18,231 nt of DNA from CAVOBC01 sp963693635 (GTDB lineage: Bacteria; Pseudomonadota; Gammaproteobacteria; Pseudomonadales; Azotimanducaceae): contig CAVOBC010000054.1 in NCBI GenBank assembly GCA_963693635.1, positions 1 through 18,231 of the forward strand, read 5' to 3'. Below, in pieces: positions 1 through 8,813 of this stretch; positions within the stretch are counted from its first letter, which is position 1, and every line of letters starts with the position of its first letter. A program made the position numbers and the translations under genes. The notes beneath the pieces are model-generated. The model was not told the origin of the DNA. It did not search any database and saw nothing but the letters and a program-made list of their open reading frames with translations.

Positions 1-28
1 TGTCGAATACCTCGGTGCCCCTTATGTC

Positions 29-89
29 GGTGTCAGAGTCGGTGTCGGTGCCTGTGTTGGTGCCTGTGTTGGTGTCGGGTGCCTGTGTA
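29..89. repeat. Hexamer-based tandem repeat with a 12-bp unit
   Basis: The stretch is built from hexamers of the type GGTGTC, GGTGCC and TGTGTT. The 12-mer GGTGCCTGTGTT occurs twice back to back (47-58 and 59-70). A third copy, GGTGCCTGTGTA, follows at 78-89 after a GGTGTC unit. It lies downstream of the thiolase stop codon on the minus strand. One plus frame stays open across it, so it could be the low-complexity end of a gene entering from the left, but I recognise no protein family there. Confidence 0.7.
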
Positions 90-128
90 ATGTTTCGATG
101 CTGGCGTCGCGGCACCGCACACCTGAAC

Positions 129-1307
129 TCAGATCATTTCGATCGCAACGGCGGTTGCTTCGCCGCCACCGATGCACAGCGAAGCGATTCCGCGTCGGCG
201 GCCGATCTTGCGCAGCGCATACATCAGGGAGACGATTATTCGGGACCCGGTTGAACCGATCGGATGACCCTGTGCACACGCGCCGCCGTGGATGTTGACC
301 TTCTCTGGATCCAGCCCCAGTTCTCGCGTTGCGAGCATCGTCACCATGGCGAATGCCTCATTGACCTCAAACAGATCCACGTCATCCGTATTCCAGCCGA
401 CTTTCTGCAACAGCGCCGACACCGCGTCGATCGGCGCAATCGTAAACTCTGCGGGATCGCGGGAATGGGTGCTGTGTCCGAGGATGCGTGCCATCGGTGT
501 GACGCCGCGCGCCGATGCGGTGGACTCGTTCATCAGGACCAGTGCTGACGCACCGTCGGATATCGAGCTTGAGTTTGCGGCCGTCACGGTGCCATCGGAC
601 TTGAAAGCGGGCCGCAGGCCTGGGATCTTGTCGATATTGGCGTTGTGCGGCTGCTCATCGTCGACGACGGTGACTTCACCCTTGCGGCTCTTGACCACGA
701 CGGGGACCGTTTCGGCTTCAAGGGAGCGATCATCGATCGCGCTCTTGGCGCGTGTGAGTGACTGGATGGCAAATGCGTCCATGTCTTCGCGAGTCAGTTG
801 GTACTTGTCCGCAACCTCCTGGGCGAATGAGCCCATCAGCCTTCCGGTGCGGGCATCTTCCAGACCGTCTGTGAACATCGAGTCACTGACTTCACCGTGT
901 CCCATCCGCATACCGCCGCGGGCCTTGCCGAGCAGGTATGGCGAATTCGTCATGCTCTCCATGCCGCCAGCAACCATGATGTCATTGGTGCCCGCTTTGA
1001 TCAGGTCGTGGGCAAACATCGTGGCTTTCATGCCAGACCCGCACAGCTTGTTGATCGTCGTTGCGCCAACGCTGACGGGGATGCCGGCTTCCATTGCTGC
1101 CTGTCGAGCAGGCCCCTGCCTCAGGCCGGCAGGTAGCACGCAGCCCATGATCACCTCGTCCACATCATCGCCCGTTAGCGACGCGCGCGAGACTGCCTCG
1201 GCGATGGCTGCAGCACCGAGATCAACGGCGCTAAGATCCGTGAGTGCCCCCTGGAAACCGCCCATGGGCGTTCGGGCACCTGCGGCGATAACAACTGAGT
1301 CAGACAT
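129..1307 (-). CDS. Acetyl-CoA C-acetyltransferase (thiolase)
   Basis: A cytosolic thiolase of 392 residues, the usual length for the biosynthetic (PhaA/AtoB) class, which condenses two acetyl-CoA to acetoacetyl-CoA or runs in reverse. The catalytic residues fall at the classical positions. The acyl-accepting Cys is C89 in NKLCGSG, His is H348 in GHPIG, and the second Cys is C378 in CIGGGEA. The NEAFA motif and the HGGACAQGHP loop (from H340) are also intact. The ATG at 1305-1307 is preceded by an AGGA about 8 bases upstream, which supports this start. It is transcribed away from the fumarase and no partner gene such as phaB is visible, so degradation versus polyhydroxybutyrate or ketone metabolism cannot be decided. 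Family assignment is firm; the precise chain-length preference is inferred. Confidence 0.95.
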   Translation of the reverse strand: MSDSVVIAAGARTPMGGFQGALTDLSAVDLGAAAIAEAVSRASLTGDDVDEVIMGCVLPAGLRQGPARQAAMEAGIPVSVGATTINKLCGSGMKATMFAHDLIKAGTNDIMVAGGMESMTNSPYLLGKARGGMRMGHGEVSDSMFTDGLEDARTGRLMGSFAQEVADKYQLTREDMDAFAIQSLTRAKSAIDDRSLEAETVPVVVKSRKGEVTVVDDEQPHNANIDKIPGLRPAFKSDGTVTAANSSSISDGASALVLMNESTASARGVTPMARILGHSTHSRDPAEFTIAPIDAVSALLQKVGWNTDDVDLFEVNEAFAMVTMLATRELGLDPEKVNIHGGACAQGHPIGSTGSRIIVSLMYALRKIGRRRGIASLCIGGGEATAVAIEMI

Positions 1308-1720
1308 GATGTATTCCTGTTGATTCCTGATTGAATTGAAGTGCTACGGATCGGCGGTGAGCGGGTCCGAAGTCTCGCTCTTTTTGTTGTTCTTTTTGTC
1401 GTTATTTTGTTGTTCTGCGGGGGCTCGGCGCTTTTTGAATCTGCTTTTGAGTCCGCACTCGACGTTCATATTCAGCGGACTGAAAGATCCGGGATTATAT
1501 GCTGATCAACGAAGTGCAGCCACTTGCCCGGTGGATACCCGCAGGATTCCTTGCATTGCGCCGGACCGGTGGCGCGGGAATCAGCCGTACTTCTGCGGGC
1601 TGGTGATAAATCAAGGGCTTAGCAGACTCTTGCGGGTCCTGACACCGGTCCCTGACACGGGGCATGGTCAATTTCCGCCTGATAGAATGTCGGGCCTCGA
1701 AAGCGGAAGACGGTTCAACC
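1308..1720. other. Intergenic region between thiolase and fumarase, with AACAACAA motifs
   Basis: About 410 bases with no convincing gene; it should hold the divergent promoters. On the minus strand, the thiolase sense, an A/C-rich tract about 75-110 bases before the ATG contains AACAACAA twice (plus positions 1384-1391 and 1407-1414). Each copy fits the AANAANAA consensus of Hfq/Crc targets in Pseudomonas. On the plus strand a weak promoter-like pair, TTGAGT then TATTCA 16 bases later, lies near 1447-1474. An upstream in-frame ATG at 1664 would lengthen the fumarase by 19 residues, but that stretch has no family similarity that I recognise. Confidence 0.5.
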
Positions 1721-3244
1721 ATGACGACGATCAAGGCGGACGATCTGGTCCAGAGCGTTCAGGACGCCCTGCAATACATCTCCTACTACCATCCACCCGA
1801 TTTCATCCGTGCGTTGACCGCTGCGTGGGAGCGGGAGGAGTCGACGGCCGCCAAGGACGCGATGACGCAGATTCTGGTCAACTCCAGGATGTGCGCCGAG
1901 GGGAAGCGGCCAATTTGCCAGGACACCGGCATCGTCAACGTTTTCCTGCGCGTTGGTCAACGGGTTACGTTTGCAGGTGACGAATCAGTTGAAGACCTGA
2001 TCAACGAAGGCGTCAGGCGAGCATATGCGCTGCCCGACAACGTGCTGCGCGCTTCCGTGCTGGCCGACCCCGCCGGATCGCGCACCAACACGGGCGACAA
2101 CACGCCGGCCGTTATCCAGGTTGAGCTGGTGCCAGGCGACACGGTTGACGTGCATATCGCAGCAAAGGGCGGTGGCTCTGAGGCCAAGTCAAAGTTCGCG
2201 ATGTTAAACCCGGCCGACAGCATCGTCGACTGGGTCCTGAAGACGGTGCCAACGATGGGTGCGGGTTGGTGTCCACCGGGCATGCTCGGTGTCGGCATCG
2301 GGGGAACGGCCGAAAAGGCGATGTTGCTCGCCAAACGCTCGCTCATGGAACCGATCAATATTCACGAATTGATCGCGAGCGGGCCGGCAAACGCGCTGGA
2401 TGAGCTTCGCCTCACGCTCTTTGAGCAGGTCAACGCGCTCGGTATTGGCGCGCAGGGGCTTGGCGGACTGACGACGGTGCTCGACGTCAAGGTGGCGGAC
2501 TATCCGACGCACGCTGCCAACCTGCCGGTTGCTTTAATTCCGAACTGCGCGGCCACCCGTCACGTCCATTTCGTACTCGATGGTTCCGGCGTTGCCACCA
2601 TGCCCACGCCGAATCTGGACGACTGGCCAGATATTAAGTTTGAAGCGGGTCCTACCTCGCGGCGGGTCGATTTGAATACCGTCACGCGGGAGGACGTCGC
2701 TTCGTGGAAACCCGGGGAGACCCTGCTGGTTTCGGGCAAGATGCTCACCGGGCGTGATGCGGCTCACAAGCGGATTCGCGATCTCTTTGCCAACGGTGAA
2801 TCGCTGCCGGACGGCGTTGATCTTGCGGGTCGCTTCATCTATTACGTGGGCCCCGTTGATCCGGTTCGCGACGAGATCGTCGGCCCTGCAGGACCTACCA
2901 CTGCAACCCGTATGGACGGCTTCACGGACATGATGCTCGAGAAGACCGGGTTACTCGGCATGATCGGGAAAGCCGAAAGAGGGCCGGCGGCGGTTGCTGC
3001 AATCAAACAGCATGGCGCGGTCTACCTGATGGCAGTGGGTGGTGCGGCTTATCTCGTGTCCAAAGCGATCCGCAGCTCACGTATCGTTGCGTTCGAAGAT
3101 CTTGGAATGGAGGCCATTCGGGAATTTGACGTCCAGGACATGCCAGTCACCGTCGCCGTGGATAGTGGCGGAGAGTCGGTTCACGTCACCGGCCCGCGCG
3201 AGTGGCGGTCGAGAATTGGAGTCATCGCAGTCGAGCAGGCATAA
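1721..3244 (+). CDS. fumA: Fumarate hydratase, class I (iron-sulfur)
   Basis: Catalyses reversible hydration of fumarate to malate in the TCA cycle; class I enzymes carry an oxygen-sensitive [4Fe-4S] cluster. The 507-residue protein has the N-terminal alpha domain and C-terminal beta domain in one chain. Candidate cluster cysteines are C66 (RPICQDTG), C184 (GWCPPG) and C276 (IPNCAATRH). Their spacing of 118 and 92 is close to that of E. coli FumA. The beta domain shows VSGKMLTGRDAAHKR and the GPTTATRMD motif. I chose the ATG at 1721 because MTTIKADDLVQ matches the usual family N-terminus; no strong ribosome site is visible. The giant carboxylase starts 71 bases downstream on the same strand, so the two may be co-transcribed. 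Confidence 0.95.
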   Translation: MTTIKADDLVQSVQDALQYISYYHPPDFIRALTAAWEREESTAAKDAMTQILVNSRMCAEGKRPICQDTGIVNVFLRVGQRVTFAGDESVEDLINEGVRRAYALPDNVLRASVLADPAGSRTNTGDNTPAVIQVELVPGDTVDVHIAAKGGGSEAKSKFAMLNPADSIVDWVLKTVPTMGAGWCPPGMLGVGIGGTAEKAMLLAKRSLMEPINIHELIASGPANALDELRLTLFEQVNALGIGAQGLGGLTTVLDVKVADYPTHAANLPVALIPNCAATRHVHFVLDGSGVATMPTPNLDDWPDIKFEAGPTSRRVDLNTVTREDVASWKPGETLLVSGKMLTGRDAAHKRIRDLFANGESLPDGVDLAGRFIYYVGPVDPVRDEIVGPAGPTTATRMDGFTDMMLEKTGLLGMIGKAERGPAAVAAIKQHGAVYLMAVGGAAYLVSKAIRSSRIVAFEDLGMEAIREFDVQDMPVTVAVDSGGESVHVTGPREWRSRIGVIAVEQA

Positions 3245-3263
3245 TGCGCCTGAAGTCATTTTT

Positions 3264-3293
3264 CGCCCGATTTTGCTGAGAAAGCGACGGGCG
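3264..3293 (+). other. Inverted repeat between fumarase and carboxylase
   Basis: CGCCCG (3264-3269) and CGGGCG (3288-3293) form a perfect 6-bp pair around an 18-base loop in the 71-base gap. No T-run follows, so it does not look like a simple intrinsic terminator. It could be an attenuating or processing hairpin in a shared fumarase-carboxylase transcript. Confidence 0.35.
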
Positions 3294-3315
3294 CAGGGGT
3301 CGGAAAAACCAGAAG

Positions 3316-6300
3316 ATGGGTCAGGAAACAGCGTCCGTTGATCAGTTATATCTGATCGCTGAAGGGCTCGCGCAGGACTTTTCGCTCTTTCCACAGAAAG
3401 AATCAGCATCGTTCCTCGACGGGGTGCTCACAGAGCGGCGGATCGAGCAAACGCTCGAGAAGATTCGTCAGATGGACGTTGACTCGTACATCGAGGCGGT
3501 TGTCCAACCGGTCGAGGCGTCCGCGCGTCCGGGTGCCCGAAGTATTGTTCGAGCGCTCAACGTGCCCATCCTTCGAGAAATCATCGATGGACCGATGTAC
3601 GCGGCCGAACTGGAAATGGACTTTGGCGGTGAACTGCGTCGTGTCGGCTTGCTGGCGCAGGACCGTGCCGTCAACAATGGCGTCTGGGGCCCCACCCATC
3701 ACGAGCTCGCGGCAAAGGTTGCGATCGAGTTTGCGATCGAGTCGCTGCCGATCGTTAGCATGATCGATACACCAGGCGCCGACGGCGGCGAGGAAGCGAA
3801 CGCCGGCAATCAGGCGCACTCGATTTCGCGCTTGATCGCTGAACTCTGCAACGTCGATGTACCGACGGTTGGCATTGTCGTTGGCCAGGGCTATTCCGGC
3901 GGTGCGATTCCGCTCGCGGCCGCTAATCTGCTGCTGTCCCTGCGCACGGGTGTTTTCAACACGATCCAGCCGCGCGGGCTCGCCAGTCTGACGCGACGTT
4001 TCAATCTTTCGTGGCAGGAATGCACCCAGTTCGTGGGCGTCTCGTCCTACGAGCTGTACAAACAAGGCAACATTGACGGCATCGTCGACTACGACCCGGG
4101 CGAGATCGACACGATCGATAACTTGAGGAACGCGATCGTTTCGGGAATCCTCTTCATCGAGCAGTCGACCCGGGAGTTCGTGGCCAGCCAACCCGAAATC
4201 CTTGAGCACTACCACCGGAACATCAATCGCTACCTGCATCCGACCGAGCGGCAGATGGCGGTGCACGCGAGTTCAACGCTCAAATTGCGCACCTCTCCCA
4301 CCCAGTACCCCAACGTCTTTGGCACCGCGTTTCGCTACCTGCGCTACCTGGGTTTGCGCAAACGGATAAGGACCACGACCGCTGGCCAGTACGGCCGCCT
4401 TTCAACCACCGAGTCACCGGCGGGCCAACTGAGCGAGCGCGTTCGACGCGAGCGTCGATCGGCGTTTCTCAATTGGCTGCAGGATCCGGACAAGATCCTC
4501 TACGAGGACGAACTGAAAAAGGCGTGGAAGAACTTCCAGGAGAAGCGCGCTGCTGTTGATGAGGATCGTGGTCGCATCGCGACACTGATCTTCGGCGAGC
4601 CGAAGAAGAATTACGATGACGCGCGGCAGGACATGTGCTTGCTCGCGGGGCTGCATCTCTACAACCGCTGGAAGGCGGGGGCCCGGGACAACCTCACGGC
4701 GTTGATCGACTACCTCGAGGACCATGAGAACAGCGCGTTCCTGCTCACCACCTCTGACCTGCGCAATCCGAAGGCGCTGCTTGAATCGATGCGGGAAAAT
4801 ACCTCGCCTTTCTGCGACGAGATCAAGCGCCGCCTCACGCACGAGGGGCGCAAACTTCTGGATCCTGAGTACTCGGCGCAGAAGTCTGATGTGTTCGTCG
4901 CCCATGGGCTGGCATCCGAGCTTAATCTCATCATCGAGAGCGACAGCCTGATTGACGCGTTCAACGAAGATGGGCCGTCCATGTCGGCGTTTTCGAGGGA
5001 ACTGGTACTGGCTGGCAGCGACGTCAGCGAGATCCAGTTGAATCGACGCCTCCTTGAGGATGCGTTCGGCACCCACGTCGAACGCCGGTCCGCCGGACTG
5101 GGTCACGTGGGTGATCGTGATCACACAATTCTCGATGTCGTCCTGCACGCGGAGTTACGCGATGAATTCGTTGCTGAGTGTCGACGCCTGATTCTGTTTA
5201 GCACCGTCTATGAGAATCTTCTGGCAGAGTTGGTGTCGGTGGCACGTGAAGCCAATGACTCGCGCACACTGCCCGAGGAATTCGTGACCCAACTACTCAA
5301 GAAGTCCATTTTTGAGGCAAAGGCGCTGCCTGCGCTCGAAGGCATGGAGGCGGAGGATCTGCAGGAGAGTTTCGGGGAATGGATCGAGAGCCTTGCAAAA
5401 CACTCCCAGGGCTCCACGTTTCTGAAGTCTGTTGAAGAATGGATTCGTGTAGTACACCCCGATAAGTCCGATACGTTGTTTGTGGTTATCAGCTTCTTCT
5501 TCGATAAGTTGCTGCCCGCGTATTACCTCGCAGCGCGAGAAGGCAAGCGCTTCGAAGGCAAGATCAATCCGATGCGCATCGGTCGGCGCAAGGACTTCTG
5601 GAACCGGCTCACGATCGCGTACCGGGACCTGCTGTTTCAGGAAGTGTTGACCCGTGAGAAGCGTAGCGGACGGACTAATCATGGTGCGTTCATCGGCCAT
5701 TTTCTCGATAACTTTGAGGAGCGCAATGCGTCGATCATGACTGCCGATCCGGTGTCCTTCCCGGCATTGCGTCAGGCCATCGAGAAGGCATTGCAGAATG
5801 ACATTACCCCGTGTGGCCTCATTACCGGCGTGGGCGATTTCAAGACAGAGGAGGGTAACTATCGGGTGGGGCTCGTGGTCTCAAACGTCGATTTCCAGGT
5901 CGGGTGCATCGACAACGGCAGTTGCGAGAAGTTTTGCAAGCTTCTGGTCGAGTGTGCAACGGAGCGGTTGCCAGTCGTCTGCTTTATCTCCTCCGGCGGC
6001 ATGCAGACGAAGGAAGGTGCGTGTTCGCTCTTCTCCATGCCTGTCCTCAACGATCGCATCACCCGGTTCATTCGCGACAACGACCTGCCGATCATCATGT
6101 TCGGGTTTGGCGACTGCACCGGCGGTGCACAGGCAAGCTTTGTGACCCATCCGCTCGTTCAAACCTATTACTTCACCGGCACCAAGATGCCGTTTGCCGG
6201 GCAGGCGGTGGTCGAGTCCAACCTGCCGTTCAATTGTCAGCTGTCCAACTACCTGTCGACAACACCGGGGTCGATGCGCGGCCTCGTTAAGCATCCGTTC

Positions 6301-8208
6301 GCCGATGATCTTGACCGGGAACTGCGGCGGGTTGATCCGCAGATTCCACTGCCACATGAAACTGTTGAGCAGGTCGTGACCCGGATCATGACCGGCAGCC
6401 TGCATCCGGCGGCCCCGGTACAGCGAGACGAAGGCGTCGCGGAGGCGAGCCTCGTGCGACCGGTGCAGAAAACGCTGATCCACGCGCGCGGCTGTACCGC
6501 GGTGAAGCTGGTCAGCAAGGCGCAGGAACATGGCCGCGAGGTGGTGTTGATTCAATCGGACCCGGACATGGAGTCGGTGCCCGCCGAGATGGTCGAAGGG
6601 TCGCCCAACGGGCGAGTCGTCTGCATCGGGGGCAACACATCAGACGAGAGCTACCTGAACGCCCTGTCGGTTCTCGCCATCGCGGAGAGCGAGCAGGTTG
6701 ACTCACTACACCCGGGCATCGGCTTCTTGTCTGAGGACCCGAATTTCGCGCGACTGATTCGGCAGCACGGCATCAACTTTATCGGTCCGCCCGTCACCAG
6801 CATGGAGACGATGGGCAACAAGTCGAACGCGATCAATACAACAATCGGTATTGGTGTGCCGGTTGTGCCGGGCAGTCACGGCGTCGTCGCATCGGCCGAA
6901 CGCGCCGCAGAGATCGCCGACATGGTCGGATACCCGGTGCTGCTGAAGGCCGTGCACGGTGGCGGCGGCAAGGGCATTCAGGTGGTCAACTCCGCCGAGC
7001 AGATCATGGGCCTCTTTCGGCAGGTGTCGACCGAAGCGCGGAATGCGTTTGGCAATGGCGACCTGTATATCGAAAAGTTCGTCACGTCCCTGCGCCACAT
7101 CGAAGCCCAGGTACTCCGTGACACTCACGGTGAGACCTGCGTGTTGGGCCTGCGCGACTGCTCAGTGCAGCGCAACAATCAGAAATTGATGGAGGAATCG
7201 GGCTCGACGATGCTTCCTGCAGGGCTTCGAGACGCGGTCTTTGCACACGCGCGAAAAATCGCGGACGCCGTTGACTACGTTGGTGCAGGCACTGTTGAGT
7301 TCATCTATGACGTGCCGAATGAAGCGATTTACTTCATGGAGATGAACACCCGACTGCAGGTTGAGCACCCGGTGACGGAAGCGGTGACCGGCGTCGACAT
7401 CGTCGAACAGCAATTTGAGATTGCCGGGGGAGCATCGATCGCGGGGCTGGGCGGGGACGAGGATGGCTATGCGCTCGAGGTGCGTATCAATGCGGAGAAA
7501 GCGGTCCTCGATGCAGACGGCAAGGTATCGTTTGTACCGACCCCTGGCACCATCACGCGTTGTGAACTGCCCACTCGCGATGACATTCAAATGATATCGA
7601 TGGCGGGGGAAGGTAAGGTGGTATCGCCGTTCTACGACAGTCTGATCATCCAGGTCATCTGCAAGGGCGCGGACCGAATGGATACAATCGATCGAATGTC
7701 GAACTACCTTGAGGCCGTGTCGATTGAAGGGATCAGCACAAATGTTGCCTTGATCCAGCGCATCCTGCAGGACAAGGTGTTTCGGGACGGAATCTATGAC
7801 ACGGACTTCCTGCCGCAGTTTCTGAATCGCATCGATGCCGCTGACTTGATTCGGGAGATCGAACAGGCATCCGGGTCGTCGTCCCAGGCCCTGGATCTGG
7901 AAGCCCTCATCATCGAAGGGACGAGCGAAATCAAAGTACTGTCGCCGTCAACCGGTGTTTTCTACCTGACGCCGTCGCCCGCGGACCCCGAATATGTGAA
8001 TGTGGGAGACGTAATTGGCACCGACGACACGATCTGTCAGATGGAAGCCATGAAGATGTTTGCGCCCGTGACCTTATCGACATTCTCGGGCACCAATGGC
8101 GAGATCTATGCGGCTGATCAGCGTTACGAAGTCATGCGCATCAATCAGGTGACGGGACAACAGGTTAACGAAGGTGACCTGCTCTTTGTGATTCGCCCGG
8201 CGGCATAG
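3316..8208 (+). CDS. Giant single-chain acyl-CoA carboxylase (CTalpha-unknown-CTbeta-BC-BCCP)
   Basis: A 1630-residue biotin-dependent carboxylase. Residues about 85-300 resemble the carboxyltransferase alpha domain (AccA-like IDTPGADGGEEA near 150 and oxyanion-type GQGYSGGA near 190). Residues about 310-810 match no domain I know and are charged and mostly helical-looking. Residues about 816-1030 resemble the beta domain (SSGGMQTKEGACSLF near 891, DCTGGAQASF near 932), without a zinc-finger region. Residues about 1050-1510 are biotin carboxylase (HPGIGFLSE, the GGGGKG loop near 1214, HIEAQ, and MEMNTRLQVEHPVTE near 1342). The C-terminus is a biotin carrier domain with MEAMKM, biotinyl lysine about K1580. 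All catalytic parts are therefore present in one chain. The likely reaction is ATP- and bicarbonate-dependent carboxylation of acetyl-CoA, propionyl-CoA or a longer acyl-CoA; the substrate is not decidable here. The order differs from eukaryotic ACC (BC-BCCP-CT). The start has only a weak ribosome site. Confidence 0.9.
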   Translation: MGQETASVDQLYLIAEGLAQDFSLFPQKESASFLDGVLTERRIEQTLEKIRQMDVDSYIEAVVQPVEASARPGARSIVRALNVPILREIIDGPMYAAELEMDFGGELRRVGLLAQDRAVNNGVWGPTHHELAAKVAIEFAIESLPIVSMIDTPGADGGEEANAGNQAHSISRLIAELCNVDVPTVGIVVGQGYSGGAIPLAAANLLLSLRTGVFNTIQPRGLASLTRRFNLSWQECTQFVGVSSYELYKQGNIDGIVDYDPGEIDTIDNLRNAIVSGILFIEQSTREFVASQPEILEHYHRNINRYLHPTERQMAVHASSTLKLRTSPTQYPNVFGTAFRYLRYLGLRKRIRTTTAGQYGRLSTTESPAGQLSERVRRERRSAFLNWLQDPDKILYEDELKKAWKNFQEKRAAVDEDRGRIATLIFGEPKKNYDDARQDMCLLAGLHLYNRWKAGARDNLTALIDYLEDHENSAFLLTTSDLRNPKALLESMRENTSPFCDEIKRRLTHEGRKLLDPEYSAQKSDVFVAHGLASELNLIIESDSLIDAFNEDGPSMSAFSRELVLAGSDVSEIQLNRRLLEDAFGTHVERRSAGLGHVGDRDHTILDVVLHAELRDEFVAECRRLILFSTVYENLLAELVSVAREANDSRTLPEEFVTQLLKKSIFEAKALPALEGMEAEDLQESFGEWIESLAKHSQGSTFLKSVEEWIRVVHPDKSDTLFVVISFFFDKLLPAYYLAAREGKRFEGKINPMRIGRRKDFWNRLTIAYRDLLFQEVLTREKRSGRTNHGAFIGHFLDNFEERNASIMTADPVSFPALRQAIEKALQNDITPCGLITGVGDFKTEEGNYRVGLVVSNVDFQVGCIDNGSCEKFCKLLVECATERLPVVCFISSGGMQTKEGACSLFSMPVLNDRITRFIRDNDLPIIMFGFGDCTGGAQASFVTHPLVQTYYFTGTKMPFAGQAVVESNLPFNCQLSNYLSTTPGSMRGLVKHPFADDLDRELRRVDPQIPLPHETVEQVVTRIMTGSLHPAAPVQRDEGVAEASLVRPVQKTLIHARGCTAVKLVSKAQEHGREVVLIQSDPDMESVPAEMVEGSPNGRVVCIGGNTSDESYLNALSVLAIAESEQVDSLHPGIGFLSEDPNFARLIRQHGINFIGPPVTSMETMGNKSNAINTTIGIGVPVVPGSHGVVASAERAAEIADMVGYPVLLKAVHGGGGKGIQVVNSAEQIMGLFRQVSTEARNAFGNGDLYIEKFVTSLRHIEAQVLRDTHGETCVLGLRDCSVQRNNQKLMEESGSTMLPAGLRDAVFAHARKIADAVDYVGAGTVEFIYDVPNEAIYFMEMNTRLQVEHPVTEAVTGVDIVEQQFEIAGGASIAGLGGDEDGYALEVRINAEKAVLDADGKVSFVPTPGTITRCELPTRDDIQMISMAGEGKVVSPFYDSLIIQVICKGADRMDTIDRMSNYLEAVSIEGISTNVALIQRILQDKVFRDGIYDTDFLPQFLNRIDAADLIREIEQASGSSSQALDLEALIIEGTSEIKVLSPSTGVFYLTPSPADPEYVNVGDVIGTDDTICQMEAMKMFAPVTLSTFSGTNGEIYAADQRYEVMRINQVTGQQVNEGDLLFVIRPAA

Positions 8209-8235
8209 CGTCGGTCGATCGCGGAGGATATCAGC

Positions 8236-8671
8236 TCAAACCCGGACGGCTAGCACGTTACATTTCGATCCGTGCGAGACGCTGTTTGCGGTCCAATTGC
8301 AGACCGTGTTGGCCATGCGTGCCGAGGACGACCACGTCCGCCTCGATGGCTTCAGCAAGCGTATGGATTTCGCGGGCGGAGGTGCCCGTCATCAGGTAGG
8401 TGCGGTCTGAGGGGATACCGAGTTCTTCAGCGAGTTTGCGTAGCCTGGTCTCAGCTTCCTTGTGCAAGCTTGTTTCTAATGCGGTGAATTGGTCGGATCA
8501 CGTCATTGATGCATCCAGCGTGTACGGGCCTGTGATGGGTTCGAGCACGTGAATGATGGCAATTTGTGATTCGCTGCCCCCCGTAGCGAGGGACTTCGCG
8601 CGTTCAATGATCATGGCGTTTTCCGCCGATCTGAAATCAATAGCGATGAGAATTTGCTTGTATGTGGACAT
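8236..8671 (-). pseudogene. Universal stress protein (UspA family), broken twice
   Basis: The ATG at 8669-8671 has a good ribosome site (AAGGAG, 8 bases upstream) and begins MSTYKQILIAIDF, a typical UspA N-terminus. After about 57 codons an in-frame TGA occurs (plus 8498-8500). The same frame then continues as usp-like protein (LHKEAETRLRKLAEELGIP, then ADVVVLGTHGQHGLQL). Near 8293 the frame is lost. The expected nucleotide-binding loop GSTANxVLH survives only as TANSVSHGSKCNVLAVRV in a neighbouring frame, which ends at the ancestral TGA 8236-8238. The segment corresponding to about LLGS is missing, consistent with a deletion of 8 or 11 bases. Two independent lesions make sequencing error an unlikely sole explanation. 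UspA proteins bind ATP and aid survival under stress or anoxia. Confidence 0.85.
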
Positions 8672-8813
8672 GTGCTGGACTCCTTTTGTATCGAAAGGAA
8701 GTCTGGCGCCGGGTCGAAGCCTTGTCTGTAGGTGGTTTCCGAAGCCGGAGTTCTGGGACGAATACTGGCAAATATGGGGTGTCGTGGCGGGTTCTGCGCC
8801 AGGTGCGACTGAG
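8672..8813. other. Short gap between usp and fixLJ remnants
   Basis: This would be the usp promoter region on the minus strand. I looked for an FNR/FixK-type TTGAT-N4-ATCAA box and saw none, and found no clear sigma70 pair. Nothing else is supported here. Confidence 0.4.

Noticed and set aside
292..1323. A 343-codon open frame on the plus strand opposite the thiolase
   Set aside because: It is the antisense shadow of the thiolase, whose catalytic residues and ribosome site are all in place; the plus-strand protein has no recognisable family.
3403..4266. A 287-codon minus-strand frame inside the carboxylase gene
   Set aside because: It is antisense to the conserved CT-alpha-like domain and resembles no family; long antisense frames are expected at this base composition.
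8672..8813. FNR/FixK box upstream of the usp remnant
   Set aside because: No TTGAT-N4-ATCAA-like dyad could be found on either strand.
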